64,000 nucleotides of DNA from Mesostigma viride (lineage: Eukaryota; Streptophyta; Mesostigmatophyceae; Mesostigmatales; Mesostigmataceae). The position numbers and the translations under genes were made by a program. Below the pieces are notes generated by a model, which worked only from the letters and a program-made list of their open reading frames with translations, was not told where the DNA came from and made no database searches. Below, piece after piece: positions 22,014-32,600 of the stretch. The DNA is taken from NCBI GenBank assembly GCA_009746045.1, contig RPFO01000448.1, positions 4,849,521-4,913,520 on the forward strand, in the 5' to 3' direction. Position 1 is the stretch's first letter. Every line of letters starts with the position of its first letter.

Positions 22014-23229
22014 TCAATCATATTTCCCCCGTGGCCATGAAGGCCCACATGAGTTAAACATGGCCGAGAGTGATTGCATCATCCTTCTTGGCGACATCGG
22101 TCTTGACGACGTCGATGGGGAAGACGGCAGCACCTGCATGTGAACAAAAGAATCCATGAATTGTGGCATCCAAAGGCAACAACATATTAGCATCCCATTG
22201 AACACGCAGCCACGCTGACCCGGCCATCCAGCCGCCCACGCAGCCACAAAGCCAGCCAGCCACGCAGTGACGCACCCACCCAGCCACACATCCACGCATC
22301 CACGCACCCGGCACCCCCCCCAGCCAGCCAGCCAGCCAGCCACGCAGCCACGCAGCAGCGCAGCCACGCAGCCACGCAGCCACACAGCCACGCACCCTCC
22401 TTTCCAGCCAAGCAGCCACGCAGTCACACAGTCAACCCCCCCATCCCCCCCCCCCCCCACCCCCCCCACCCACCCACCCACCCCCACCCCACCCACCCAC
22501 CCACCCACCCACCCCACCCCCCACCCCACCCACTCAACACTACACGAATGACTCACAAAGAACTGCTGCACCACCGATGATCCCTGCGGGAACTGCTCTG
22601 CTGCCGACGGTCCCTGCGAAAACTGCTGCAGTGCCGACCATGCCTGTGGAATCTGCCACATTGCCGACGCTGCCTGCGGGAACTGAAGCGCTGCTGGTGA
22701 CGCCAGCTGTAACTGAAGTGCTCCCGACGATGCCTGCGGGAACTGCTGTGTTGCCGGTGACGCCAGCTGTAGATGAAGCACTGCCGACGATGCCTGCGGG
22801 AACTGCTGCTGCTGCTGCTGCGGGAACTGCTGCTGCTGCTGCGGGAACTGCTGCTGCTGCTGCGGGAACTGCTGCTGCTGCTGCGGGAACTGCTGCTGCT
22901 GCTGCGGGAACTGCTGCTGCTGCTGCGGGAACTGCTGCTGCTGCTGCGGGAACTGCTGCTGCTGCTGCGGGAACTGCTGCTGCTGCTGCGGGAACTGCTG
23001 CTGCTGCTGCGGGAACTGCTGCTGCTGCTGCGGGAACTGCTGCTGCTGCTGCGGGAACTGCTGCTGCTGCTGCGGGAACTGCTGCTGCTGCTGCGGGAAC
23101 TGCTGCTGCTGCTGCGGGAACTGCTGCTGCTGCTGCGGGAACTGCTGGTGCTGCTGCTGCTGCTGCGGCGGCGGCTGCGGGAACTGCTGCTGCTGTTGCT
23201 GTAGCTGTTGCTGTAGCTGTTGCTGTTGC

Positions 23230-23325
<96 letters not shown>

Positions 23326-24794
23326 AGTTGCTGCTGCAGTTGCTGCTGCTGCTGCTGCAGTTGCTGCTCCAGCTGGACCACTTGTTTCTGCACCTCTTTG
23401 TACAGCTGCAAACCAAGCTGTTCAACCTTCTTGCTTTGGTTCTCCATAGCTCGTTGCATCTCTCTCATCGTCTGTTCCACGCCCACCAGTACGGGGGTCG
23501 GCGGCGGCAGCGGCTGGGTACGCTCTGGCTGGGTGCGCTCTGGCTGCCGGCGTTTCTCTGCCGGCTGGGAGGACTTGGCTTTGCTGTTCCGCTTGGGTCG
23601 CTGTTGTGCGTTGGTGACGTCCACCAAAGGCGTGGCTGCCTCTGGGGGCTTCACTATGGGCGGGAGGGCACGCACTCGCATCCCCCGGCTAGGCGCCGGA
23701 GGCCACGCCGCTGCAGCAGGACCTGAATACAAGGCAAGGGCGGGGTCCCTAGGAAATCCTGTTGTCAAGATGCATGGGACCTCAGCGAGGAAGTCCCATG
23801 TCATCTGGGACACCAGCTCACCTTGGTGCGACTGGGCCCAGGCGAGAGTGCGCTCAATACGCTCGTTTCGCGCACTCTCCGGAAATGTGTCAACTACCTT
23901 GAATCCGGGGATGTGCCCAGTGGCAGGGTCACGATCGACGACCATGCACACCACATCTGTCATCTTGATGGTAGAGGATCTCCCCCGTGCCGCATTTGTG
24001 TATGCCGATTTTAATGTTTTCTTTGTTGTGTAGGTCGTTTGGGCGACCAGCACCGCTTGCAGCTGTTTGTCGATGGTGAGGCCCCCCACCACCACCCCGA
24101 GGGTATCCCAGCCAGAAATTTCCACGACAGACAGTGCCATCGGTCCACTGCGGCTAAAAGACCTTGCAGTAGGGACCGGCGTGCCATCGTCCCGCTTTTC
24201 AGGAACGCCGGCCTCAGGTAGAGGGGAAGAGAACAGAGCCTCCTTAGTGGCGTCCAGCCCCGAACCCGGGTTTGAATGACCATGCTCGTCGGCAGGACGC
24301 TGAGGAGACATCGGGGAATCTTTCTCGTTTGTCGCATTTGCAGCCCCATCATGATGGAAGTCATCCTCTGCCATTGCAGCTTCATCATCACAACCGACAT
24401 CATCATCGAAATTCAGGTCATCCTCGGTGACGGGCGGGCGAAACGAATTATCCGGGCACTCTGGGCTGATAGTGGAAGGCTCCGTGGGCTTAATGTTGCT
24501 AGTGTGCCCTGGCTGCTCGAGCGTGGCGCACGGCTGGCATCGTGGAGGGCCGCCGCAGTCAGAGCATTGCCATTCCGTGCCGTCACCGTCGTCTGCGTGC
24601 CTGAAAATATGCGTACAGATGCCGTGCAGGACCTTGCCACATCGGCCGGCGCATTGGTGGTTTGCACCGGCCAAAAAATCTACTTTCATGGCACCAGGTT
24701 TCTTTCCTAGCACCCATTTTCTACAATCGTCCCCGGCATAACACAAATCACTCAATTCGTCCATGTCATCGCTTCGGCTATCAGCATCGGGCAT
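22014..24794 (-). CDS. PHD-like zinc finger, Gln-rich accessory protein of transposon A
   Basis: ATG at 24794. The unspliced frame is 926 codons. Residues 18-82 form a PHD-like C4HC3 array (C18, C23, then CAGRCGKVLHGIC and WQCSDC), a fold that often reads chromatin. An acidic Ser/Pro region follows, then a compact domain near 220-330 (VVVGGLTIDKQLQAVLVAQ, TWDFLAEVPCIL), a basic linker and a coiled coil. Then come a long poly-Gln tract, about 17 QQQQFP units and degenerate FPQASSA repeats. The tail after QQFF (22551) is probably intronic: a perfect donor GTGAGT begins there on the minus strand, and an acceptor ttcttttgttcacatgcag ends at about 22134. The Trp/Gly/Cys-rich tail would then be absent and the gene would end in a short second exon. 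It is divergent from the transposase gene. Confidence 0.8.
22135..22550 (-). other. Probable intron in the transposon A accessory gene
   Basis: Starts GTGAGT right after the QQFF codons and ends ttgttcacatgcag on the minus strand. It is filled by low-complexity C-rich DNA (cccaccca and agccacgc repeats on the plus strand), which would explain the non-protein-like tail of the unspliced frame. The phase-0 second exon ends at TGA 22014. Another frame of that exon (AAVFPIDVVKTDVAKKDD) looks more protein-like, so the exact junction is uncertain. Confidence 0.55.
22798..23360. repeat. CTG-rich coding minisatellite (18-bp units and CAG tract)
   Basis: About 17 units of ctgctgctgctgcgggaa (18 bp), encoding QQQQFP on the minus strand. 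They are followed by a long interrupted CTG/TTG tract encoding poly-Gln. Plus-strand Leu/Ala and minus-strand Ser frames are shadows. Confidence 0.95.
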
Positions 24795-24881
24795 AGTTCC
24801 CGTGGCTAGTGCCCATCACCTTCCACCTTGAGCGGGGCGAAGTCACGAATTCAAGCGCGAAGTGCATTTGAATCAAGCGGG

Positions 24882-25978
24882 AACTGGGTGACACTGCTTG
24901 AAGACAGGTGAAGACGCGGTGAAGACGTGAAGACGTGAAGACGTGAAGACGTGAAGACGTGAAGACGTTCAGACACGATACGGCAAGTTCAGGTGAAGTT
25001 CAGGTGTTCAGGTGAAGCCGTGAAGACGTGAAGCCGTGAAGCCGTGAAGACGTGGTGAAGACAGGTGAAGACGCGGTGAAGACGTGAAGACGTGAAGACG
25101 TGAAGACGTTCAGACACGATACGGCAAGTTCAGGTGAAGTTCAGGTGTTCAGGTGAAGCCGTGAAGACGTGAAGCCGTGAAGCCGTGAAGACGTGGTGAA
25201 GACAGGTGAAGACGCGGTGAAGACGTGAAGACGTGAAGACGTGAAGACGTGAAGACGTTCAGACACGATACGGCAAGTTCAGGTGAAGTTCAGGTGTTCA
25301 GGTGAAGCCGTGAAGACGTGAAGCCGTGAAGCCGTGAAGACGTGGTGAAGACAGGTGAAGACGCGGTGAAGACGTGAAGACGTGAAGACGTGAAGACGTT
25401 CAGACACGATACGGCAAGTTCAGGTGAAGTTCAGGTGTTCAGGTGAAGCCGTGAAGACGTGAAGCCGTGAAGCCGTGAAGACGTGGTGAAGACAGGTGAA
25501 GACGCGGTGAAGACGTGAAGACGTGAAGACGTGAAGACGTGAAGACGTTCAGACACGATACGGCAAGTTCAGGTGAAGTTCAGGTGTTCAGGTGAAGCCG
25601 TGAAGACGTGAAGCCGTGAAGCCGTGAAGACGTGGTGAAGACAGGTGAAGACGCGGTGAAGACGTGAAGACGTGAAGACGTGAAGACGTTCAGACACGAT
25701 ACGGCAAGTTCAGGTGAAGTTCAGGTGTTCAGGTGAAGCCGTGAAGACGTGAAGCCGTGAAGCCGTGAAGACGTGGTGAAGACAGGTGAAGACGCGGTGA
25801 AGACGTGAAGACGTGAAGACGTGAAGACGTGAAGACGTTCAGACACGATACGGCAAGTTCAGGTGAAGTTCAGGTGTTCAGGTGAAGTCGTGAAGACGTG
25901 AAGACGTGGTGAAGACAGGTGAAGACGCGGTGAAGACGTGAAGACGGGAAGACGTGAAGACGTGAAGACAAGTTCAAT
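24882..25978. repeat. VNTR between the divergent genes of transposon A
   Basis: Built from gtgaagac octamers. The marker ttcagacacgatacggcaag recurs at 24968, 25109, 25258, 25399, 25548, 25689 and 25838, so spacings alternate 141 and 149 bp. The difference is one 8-bp sub-unit, giving a 290-bp higher-order repeat. It has no coding role and occupies the presumed bidirectional promoter region. Confidence 0.95.
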
Positions 25979-26029
25979 GCAGCACTCAGCCGCAGCAGTC
26001 GCACGCAGGTAGAAACGAGTATTGCTGCT

Positions 26030-26486
26030 TGAATCTTATAATTCCTATCGAATGTAAAACAGGCTTTTCGTAAAGAAATCCGATGTGTGGGCGGGCTTTA
26101 CATAGTTGCGATTTCTGGCCTGCGATTTCTGGCCTGCGCTGGTTGTCTCTTTGATAGTGCTTCTGCCCAAGCACTACCGGCTGTAAAACAGTATACTTCT
26201 TGAAGAAATCAGTTGGGGCTTTGTTGGGCGTCACATTTGACCGGTGGGCGGAGTTTCCTGCTTCTGTGAAGGCGCCATCGAATGTAGATCAGTAGATTTT
26301 CTAAAGAAATCTGAGGTGTGGGCAGGGCCTTTATTGCTTGTGTCCATCCACCACCGGATGTAGAACAGTAGACTTATTGAAGAAATCAGTTTAGGGTTTT
26401 GTTGGGCGCCACATTTGAGCGGTGGGCGGGGTTTCTTGCTTCTGTCCAAGCACCACCGGGTGTAATACAGTAGATTTCCTATTAAC
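26030..26486. repeat. Diverged ~110-120-bp repeats upstream of the transposase gene
   Basis: About four imperfect copies of a unit containing aacagtagacttnttgaagaaatc, ttgttgggcgccacatttga, ggtgggcggggtttc and ttctgtccaagcaccaccgg. The last copy ends at the start codon. They probably hold promoter or transposase-binding sequence. Confidence 0.7.
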
Positions 26487-29400
26487 ATGGATGAAGAATG
26501 GGATGTGCCAGACCTGGTGGATTCGGATGCGAGTTCTGAAGCTAGTTGGGGCGGGGATTCTGACGGCTCTGACGACGACCTGCTTCACACGGAAATGGGG
26601 CCCGGCACGTCTTCCTCTCGAGCGAACCGCAGTGGGAAGAAAGATGGCGCCCGGCTTCTCGCCTCCAAATTGAAGTCCGTTGACAAGGACATCGCCAAGG
26701 CCAGGAAGTGCGGTCCGACTTGTGGGGAGCATTGCCTCGAGAAGGTGGGCACCTTACTTACCGATACCAGGTCGTGGACTGCCTTTCGAGAGTACCTGTA
26801 CAACCAAACGGACCAGCAGCGCATGGCCTCCCTTTGCGACGTGATCCGGTCGGCCGGCGTGGGCAACATCGAGGTAGAATCCCCTGCCGACGGTGGCCGT
26901 TACAAGAAGTACATCATTACCGGCCCTTTACACGTGGACGTGGTGATTGCGGGGTGCATGTACACCGTCACCGGTTGTGCATCTGCCATCCGGAAGATGG
27001 CCGGCGTTACCCGGGCGACTTGGAACAATCTGGTGGCGTCGGTCGTGTCGGCGAAAGAGTATTTCCTGACTGTGCATCCCAACGACCTAGCGACTTTCGG
27101 TGTTGGTCTGGAGCACGCACCACCTGAGCGTGATGCTCGGGGGCGTTCGGAGGTTGGCGAACACGCAGCAATGTGGATGCACGAGTTGGTGCAGCAGATC
27201 GCAGACCATGACCCGACTCATGCTGGCGTTGTCTTCATGGACGTCATGTCCATCAAGGAGATGCACGCCATGTACGTTGAAGACGTGGTGGCAGAAGCGG
27301 GGGAAGGGGCCAAGGTGCTAGGCTACAACGCATTCTACCGCATCTGGCGCACCTACTGCAAAGGCGACTACTTCCCAGGGCAGAGGAGCCCGAAGGTGGT
27401 GGTATGCCCGCACAACAAGAGCACCGGTCACTGCGCGGACTGCGTGGAACTGCGCATGCGGCGCCGCGGTGCTTCAACTGAGGCACAACGGCAGTACGTC
27501 GACAACCAAATCAAGCAACATGTCGCTCTGGCCTGGTTTACCCGCCAGAACTATTGGTTGAGGCGCGAGCTTGCCTGCGCGATGGTGGCCGCTATGTTGA
27601 CGGCCATTTTGTCGATCAACCTCGACAAGCTGGATCACGCCAAGACATACTGGCCGAAGCTGGTGGGGGGGCCCGACTCATGGGGCAGCTATGCAGGTGG
27701 CATGATGCCGTTCTCGCTCTTCTGTGCGGCCGTCCATGGGTACAAGGCGATGTGGTTCATCGTTCTCGCATGGGTCCTCATGACCGACAACCTCTCCGGC
27801 AGTGTCACCGTCACGATGCTGATGCACATCCTGGCGCAGTTGATGAGGGACCAGCCATGGAGGAGGGCGGGGCTGCCGCACATGCCCAGGTGTTTGTGCC
27901 TGCAACTGGACGGTGGGAGTGAAAACCGGAATCACACCGTCTTACTGTTTGCATGGTGGCTCGTACACGTTGGCTTCTTCGACGTCGTCGAAATGCACCG
28001 CATGCTCGTGGGCCACACGCACGCCGACCCAGATCAGAAATTCGGCGTGCTTGTGGCCTACATGAGACACGCTGTGGCGGGGGGGCCTAGCTTCGTGCAC
28101 AAGTACCCAACTTTGGAGAGCTGGGTGGCGGCCATAGAAGAGGCATTCAGTCAGCCTAGTGGTGCAGCTGCGAACTGCAACTCGACCGTCCCCGCTGGCA
28201 CGGAGGTCAAGGTATTGGGGTGCGCTTACGATGTCAGGAACTTTCTCACTCCGTTGCAGCGCGAGTCGTTTGCCGGTTGGTGCAGCACGGTAGATTGGAT
28301 GACCGGTAGGGAGGATCAGGTTATCAAGGTCACCAGGGTGCGTGGTGATGTCGTGCAGCCTGCGTGCAGCGAGGCGCAGCCGGCGCACGGAGGGGCGGCG
28401 CCATCGGTGCGCGGCGGGGCGGCAGCGGCGGCGCAGCCGGCACGCGGCGGGGCGGGGCAGTCAGCGGGCAGCGGGGCGGCGCTGCCGGTGCGCGGCGGGG
28501 CGGGGCAGTCGACGGGCGGCGGGGCAGGGCCGTCGACGGGCGGCGGGCCAGCGGTGCTGCCGGCGCGCGCGGGCGGCGGGGCGGGGCTGTCGACGGGCGG
28601 CGGGGCGGGGCAGTCGACGGGCGGCGGGGCAGGGCCGTCGGCGTGCGGGGGGCCAGCGGTGCTGCCGGCGCGCGTGGGCGGCGGGGCGGGGCAGTCGACG
28701 GGCGGCGGGGCGGGGCAGTCGGCGCGCGGGGGGCCAGCGGCGCTGCCGGCGCGCGCGGGCGGCGGGGCGGGGCTGTCGACGGGCGGCGGGGCGGGGCAGT
28801 CGGCGCGCGGGGGCCAGCGGCGCTGCCGGCGCGCGCGGGCGGCGGGGCGGGGCTGTCGACGGGCGGCGGGGCGGGGCAGTCAGCGGGCAGCGGGGCGGCG
28901 CTGCCGGTGCGCGGCGGGGCGGGGCAGTCGACGGGCGGCGGGGCAGGGCCGTCGACGGGCGGCGGGCCAGCGGTGCTGCCGGCGCGCGCGGGCGGCGGGG
29001 CGGGGCTGTCGACGGGCGGCGGGGCGGGGCAGTCGACGGGCGGCGGGACAGGGCCGTCGGCGTGCGGGGGGCCAGCGGTGCTGCCGGCGCGCGTGGGCGG
29101 CGGGGCGGGGCAGTCGACGGGCGGCGGGGCGGGGCAGTCGGCGCGCGGGGGCCAGCGGCGCTGCCGGTGCGCGCGGGCGGCGGGGCGGGGCTGTCGACGG
29201 GCGGCGGGGCGGGGCAGCCGGCGCGCGGGGGCCAGCGGCGCTGCCGGCGCGCGCGGGCGGCGGGGCGGGGCTGTCGACGGGCGGCGGGGCGGGGCAGTCG
29301 ACGGGCGGCGGGGCAGGGCGTCGGCGTGCGGGGGGCCAGCGGCGCTGCCGGCGCGCGTGGGCGGCGGGCGGGGCTGTCGACGGGCGGCGGGGCGGGGCAG

Positions 29401-31475
29401 TCGGCGCGCGGGGGGCCAGCGGCGCTGCCGGCGCGCGTGGGCGGCGGGGCGGGGCAGTCGACGGGCGGCGGGGCGGGGCTGTCGACGGGCGGCGGGGCGG
29501 GGCAGTCGACGGGCGGCGGGGCAGGGCCGTCGGCGTGCGGGGGGCCAGCGGCGCTGCCGGCGCGCGTGGGCGGCGGGCGGCGCAGCTGGCATGCGGCGGG
29601 GCGGGGCTGTCGACGGGCGGCGGGGCGGGGCAGTCGACGGGCGGCGGGGCAGGGCGGTCGGCGTGCGGGGGGCCAGCGGCGCTGCCGGCGCGCGTGGGCG
29701 GCGGGCCGGCGCAGCTGGCATGCGGCGGGGCGGGGCTGTCGACGGGCGGCGGGGCGGGGCAGTCGACGGGCGGCGGGGCAGGGCGGTCGGCGTGCGGGGG
29801 GCCAGCGGCGCTGCCGGCGCGCGTGGGCGGCGGGGCGGGGCTGTCGACGGGCGGCGGGGCGGGGCAGCCGGCGCGCGGCGGGCCGGCGGCGCAGCCGGCG
29901 GGCGGCGGAGCGGCACAGCCGGTGCCTGAAAAACGCGGTCGCTCAATGAAGGTGCACCACGCGGTCTTCTTCCAGGTACAGGGCAACGCAGAGACCTGGT
30001 TGTCCTACCGGACCACGGAGTCCCAAAAGACGCCGTGGCAGCCCGCGGGGACTCGACAGGAAGGCGCGCCACGGTGCGGGAAGGCGATGACACAGCCTTA
30101 CAAGTTTGATGCGGAGGGGCGGCCGCTGTTTGGCGTCCGACTTGTGGATCCAGACCGCATTCCGATGTTGCAGGACACCCCAGCCTTCGCACCATTGAAC
30201 ATGGAGTTTCTGGGGAAGGAGCTGGAGTCGATCAAAACAAGGGTCCAGAAGTTGCCCCATGGCATCTGGCAGTGGTACTTTCCGCCCGACACCATCAAGC
30301 CAAACGAGGCCTTTTTCGCAAAAGTCCCACATGCCCCTGAGGAGGTGCCTGAGGAGTGGCGCCCTTTGCCGTGGCCATCTCGCGCGGACATCTCCGCCCT
30401 GCGTGAGCACGATGCAGCGCCTGAACCACCACCGACGCAAGAAGAGCACTTCATGGCGTTGGTCGACGCAGAGGCGGTGCGCGTCACCCCGCTGGTAGAC
30501 CGAGTTCTTCATGATGGCCACACACAGCAGGAATGGGCGGCAGAAGACAGGGCCATGACAGCCAAGGTCGCTTACTTGAAGCGCATGCAAGGCGTTGAGA
30601 AAGGCTCCGCTGTTCTATACTGGCACCCTTCAGCTGGTATTCTCTGCAACTCGAAGCTCACGTGGACTCCAGTCCTCTTTGGCATCATCAAGGAGGTGGT
30701 TGCGAAGGAGGATGGCGGCCAACCTTCTATTGAGCTCTTTGTATACCGCGCTAAGCATTTGCGTGACACGTGGCACCCGTGGAACCCAGACATTGCGCAA
30801 TGGCCCCATCCGCCAACCACTGCGGCGCACACGGTGATCATCACCGCGTCAGACCTCGTCTTGACACAAGTGGTGGGCAAGCGAGGTCAGCCGCCCCATG
30901 CAGTCTCCTTGGGTGCGAACAAAAAGCTCACCAAGGAGTGCCTAAAGGCGCTGAAGGAGGTGCCCTGTGACGCGGAACACCCGGTCGTGAAGTGGCAAGA
31001 TGCTGAATGCTCGAAGGGCATCGTCGGCATGGCGAAGGCATGCTGGGAAGGCATAACGCTGCAGGTCAAGAGTGGCAGCCGCAACCTCGTAGGGCAAGTC
31101 GTGTGTCATTGGGCGTCGGAGCGTGTGACATCCGCGGACGGTCGCACCGAAAGCCGGGACGGCAGGTACCATGGTCGTGTCGCTGTTGTCGACACGCAAA
31201 ACGACATGGTAGCCATGTACTGGGGTGCCCGTTGGGAGGAGGACGCGGTTTCTTGCGTGCCTCTCCACGAGCTGGAGGCACAGATCTGCGGGTGCCCCGG
31301 TGTGGTCGTCCCTGCGTTGCAAGCGCCGGATATCACCCTGGCCGAGGCTCGATTGCGCGAGATGGTTCCACCCAGCGACGATGTGGCGGAGAACAACAAC
31401 GCAGGCGCCTCCCGGCGTCGGAAGCGAGCGCTCATCCTTGCCGATGACGATGACGACGACGACGACGACTGCTGA
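26487..31475 (+). CDS. Transposase-like protein A (DUF7869-like core, repeat linker, acidic tail)
   Basis: Single 1662-codon frame. The acidic N-terminus is followed by a Cys cluster (KCGPTCGEHC), then VVFMDVMSIKE (Asp252) and a zinc-like cluster C307-H309-H315-C316-C319. Next come LQLDGGSENRN (Asp475) and GHTHADPDQKFG (509-520, Asp514/516). The order and spacing suggest an RNase H-like DD39D catalytic triad. The LDGGSENRN and GHTHxDxDQ boxes resemble proteins that I recall as DUF7869, which is not verified here. Residues about 620-1146 are a Gly/Ala/Arg-rich tandem-repeat linker. Residues 1150-1640 form a conserved C-terminal region (WTPVLFGII, GRVAVVD, CGCPGVVVPA) shared with transposon B. 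The last nine residues are Asp8-Cys. TIRs and a target duplication support a transposase role; catalysis is inferred. Confidence 0.85.
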   Translation: MDEEWDVPDLVDSDASSEASWGGDSDGSDDDLLHTEMGPGTSSSRANRSGKKDGARLLASKLKSVDKDIAKARKCGPTCGEHCLEKVGTLLTDTRSWTAFREYLYNQTDQQRMASLCDVIRSAGVGNIEVESPADGGRYKKYIITGPLHVDVVIAGCMYTVTGCASAIRKMAGVTRATWNNLVASVVSAKEYFLTVHPNDLATFGVGLEHAPPERDARGRSEVGEHAAMWMHELVQQIADHDPTHAGVVFMDVMSIKEMHAMYVEDVVAEAGEGAKVLGYNAFYRIWRTYCKGDYFPGQRSPKVVVCPHNKSTGHCADCVELRMRRRGASTEAQRQYVDNQIKQHVALAWFTRQNYWLRRELACAMVAAMLTAILSINLDKLDHAKTYWPKLVGGPDSWGSYAGGMMPFSLFCAAVHGYKAMWFIVLAWVLMTDNLSGSVTVTMLMHILAQLMRDQPWRRAGLPHMPRCLCLQLDGGSENRNHTVLLFAWWLVHVGFFDVVEMHRMLVGHTHADPDQKFGVLVAYMRHAVAGGPSFVHKYPTLESWVAAIEEAFSQPSGAAANCNSTVPAGTEVKVLGCAYDVRNFLTPLQRESFAGWCSTVDWMTGREDQVIKVTRVRGDVVQPACSEAQPAHGGAAPSVRGGAAAAAQPARGGAGQSAGSGAALPVRGGAGQSTGGGAGPSTGGGPAVLPARAGGGAGLSTGGGAGQSTGGGAGPSACGGPAVLPARVGGGAGQSTGGGAGQSARGGPAALPARAGGGAGLSTGGGAGQSARGGQRRCRRARAAGRGCRRAAGRGSQRAAGRRCRCAAGRGSRRAAGQGRRRAAGQRCCRRARAAGRGCRRAAGRGSRRAAGQGRRRAGGQRCCRRAWAAGRGSRRAAGRGSRRAGASGAAGARGRRGGAVDGRRGGAAGARGPAALPARAGGGAGLSTGGGAGQSTGGGAGRRRAGGQRRCRRAWAAGGAVDGRRGGAVGARGASGAAGARGRRGGAVDGRRGGAVDGRRGGAVDGRRGRAVGVRGASGAAGARGRRAAQLACGGAGLSTGGGAGQSTGGGAGRSACGGPAALPARVGGGPAQLACGGAGLSTGGGAGQSTGGGAGRSACGGPAALPARVGGGAGLSTGGGAGQPARGGPAAQPAGGGAAQPVPEKRGRSMKVHHAVFFQVQGNAETWLSYRTTESQKTPWQPAGTRQEGAPRCGKAMTQPYKFDAEGRPLFGVRLVDPDRIPMLQDTPAFAPLNMEFLGKELESIKTRVQKLPHGIWQWYFPPDTIKPNEAFFAKVPHAPEEVPEEWRPLPWPSRADISALREHDAAPEPPPTQEEHFMALVDAEAVRVTPLVDRVLHDGHTQQEWAAEDRAMTAKVAYLKRMQGVEKGSAVLYWHPSAGILCNSKLTWTPVLFGIIKEVVAKEDGGQPSIELFVYRAKHLRDTWHPWNPDIAQWPHPPTTAAHTVIITASDLVLTQVVGKRGQPPHAVSLGANKKLTKECLKALKEVPCDAEHPVVKWQDAECSKGIVGMAKACWEGITLQVKSGSRNLVGQVVCHWASERVTSADGRTESRDGRYHGRVAVVDTQNDMVAMYWGARWEEDAVSCVPLHELEAQICGCPGVVVPALQAPDITLAEARLREMVPPSDDVAENNNAGASRRRKRALILADDDDDDDDDC
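28350..29925. repeat. GC-rich tandem repeat inside transposase A
   Basis: About 1.58 kb of nested repeats of ggcggggcggggcagtcgac, ggcgcgcgggggccagcggc and similar, in higher-order blocks. It is free of stops in all three plus frames and in at least two minus frames. Unit-length changes swap the translated frame (GGGAGQS to RRAAGRG and back) without ending the ORF. Confidence 0.95.
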
Positions 31476-32600
31476 AGCGCGAGCAGCGGTTGTTGTCATT
31501 GAGCTGCTCATGTGCTGCTGCTGCTGCTGTGCTGCCATGCTACTGTTGCTGCATTGCTGCCGTGCTGCTGTTGTGCTGTTGTGCTGATGTGTTGCTGCAT
31601 TGCTGCCGTGCCGCTGATGTATTGCTGTCGTGCTGCTGTGTTGATGCACTGCTGCATTGCGGCCGTGCTGCTGAGCTACAGTTGTGCTGCTGCTGTGCTA
31701 CGGTCATGCTGCTGCTGTGTTGCTGGGCTGATGTGTTGTTGCATTGATGTAGTGGCTATTGTTCCGCTACTACAATTTGCTACTGATGCCGCTGCTGGTG
31801 CTTTTTTGCATGGCAGTGCCCGCTATGTTCACACCACTGTTGCCGCGGTTGGTATCGCGTGATTTCCACCGGTTGTGCGTTGACATGTGTTACTCATGCA
31901 TTTCCCGCTATATTTGGTAGCACGCGGTTTCACGTTAGTTAGGTGCAGACAGCTGCATGTAGACAAACATCTTGTTTAAGTCGGTCAATTGACGGTTCTT
32001 GACGCATCATGGTCCAAGTCGACCGACCTGTAGGGACCAGTAGAGCAATTGTCTAGGAGAAAGAGCGTGATCGCTGCAGAAGCCGCGTGGCAGCCGTGGC
32101 TGTACCTGTAGTACGACCTGCATATATATGGATACTGTATTTGGATACTGGGTTGTTTATCAATTCTGGTTTTAATTTATTTAGTGTACCTGGTGTTGGC
32201 ATGCCAACTCAGTGCTAAACTACTTTATGCACAATGATGCAACTTGATGCTATAGTGACGTGCCACGATGTAACTTTATTAACTTCACCATTAGTCATGG
32301 GGTCAATAGGATTGCTCATTATGCCATGTTAACATGAACCATGGGTTACGTAATAGTGAAAACAGTAATCATGATGCTCCACTTGAAGTCTCCAACATGG
32401 TCATGTTTGGAATTTTATTGATCATATTTACAATATATGAAAAGAGACAACAAACGTGGAAGCATGGCACGCCGAGGCCGATAATATATGTGTGAAATAT
32501 GAAAAGAGACAACATCTTTGGCAAGCATGATCATATCATGCTTGCCAAACATATGAATGATATCGACCATGTCCAGAAACCATGTTTGCCAATGGTGCAT
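31476..32600. other. 3' flank and right subterminal region of transposon A
   Basis: It begins with imperfect tgctgctgtgctg repeats (31500-31750), probably 3' UTR, and then becomes AT-rich non-coding sequence. Toward the end gaaaagagacaac occurs twice (32439 and 32500). Confidence 0.6.
32517..32549. repeat. 14-bp-arm hairpin near the right end of transposon A
   Basis: Arms 32517-32530 (tttggcaagcatga) and 32536-32549 are exact reverse complements around TCATA. Possibly a terminator or binding site. Confidence 0.8.

Noticed and set aside
22054-22419. Trp/Gly/Cys-rich C-terminal extension of the PHD-like gene
   Set aside because: A perfect donor and a good acceptor bracket this low-complexity segment, so it is more likely intron than protein.
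22577-23449. Plus-strand Ala/Thr-rich and Leu-rich frames and minus-strand Ser/Arg frame
   Set aside because: Shadows of the QQQQFP and poly-Gln coding repeat of the minus-strand gene.
28330-30195. Minus-strand Pro/Arg/Ala-rich frame of 621 codons
   Set aside because: Antisense of the GC-rich linker repeat, which is stop-free in most frames.
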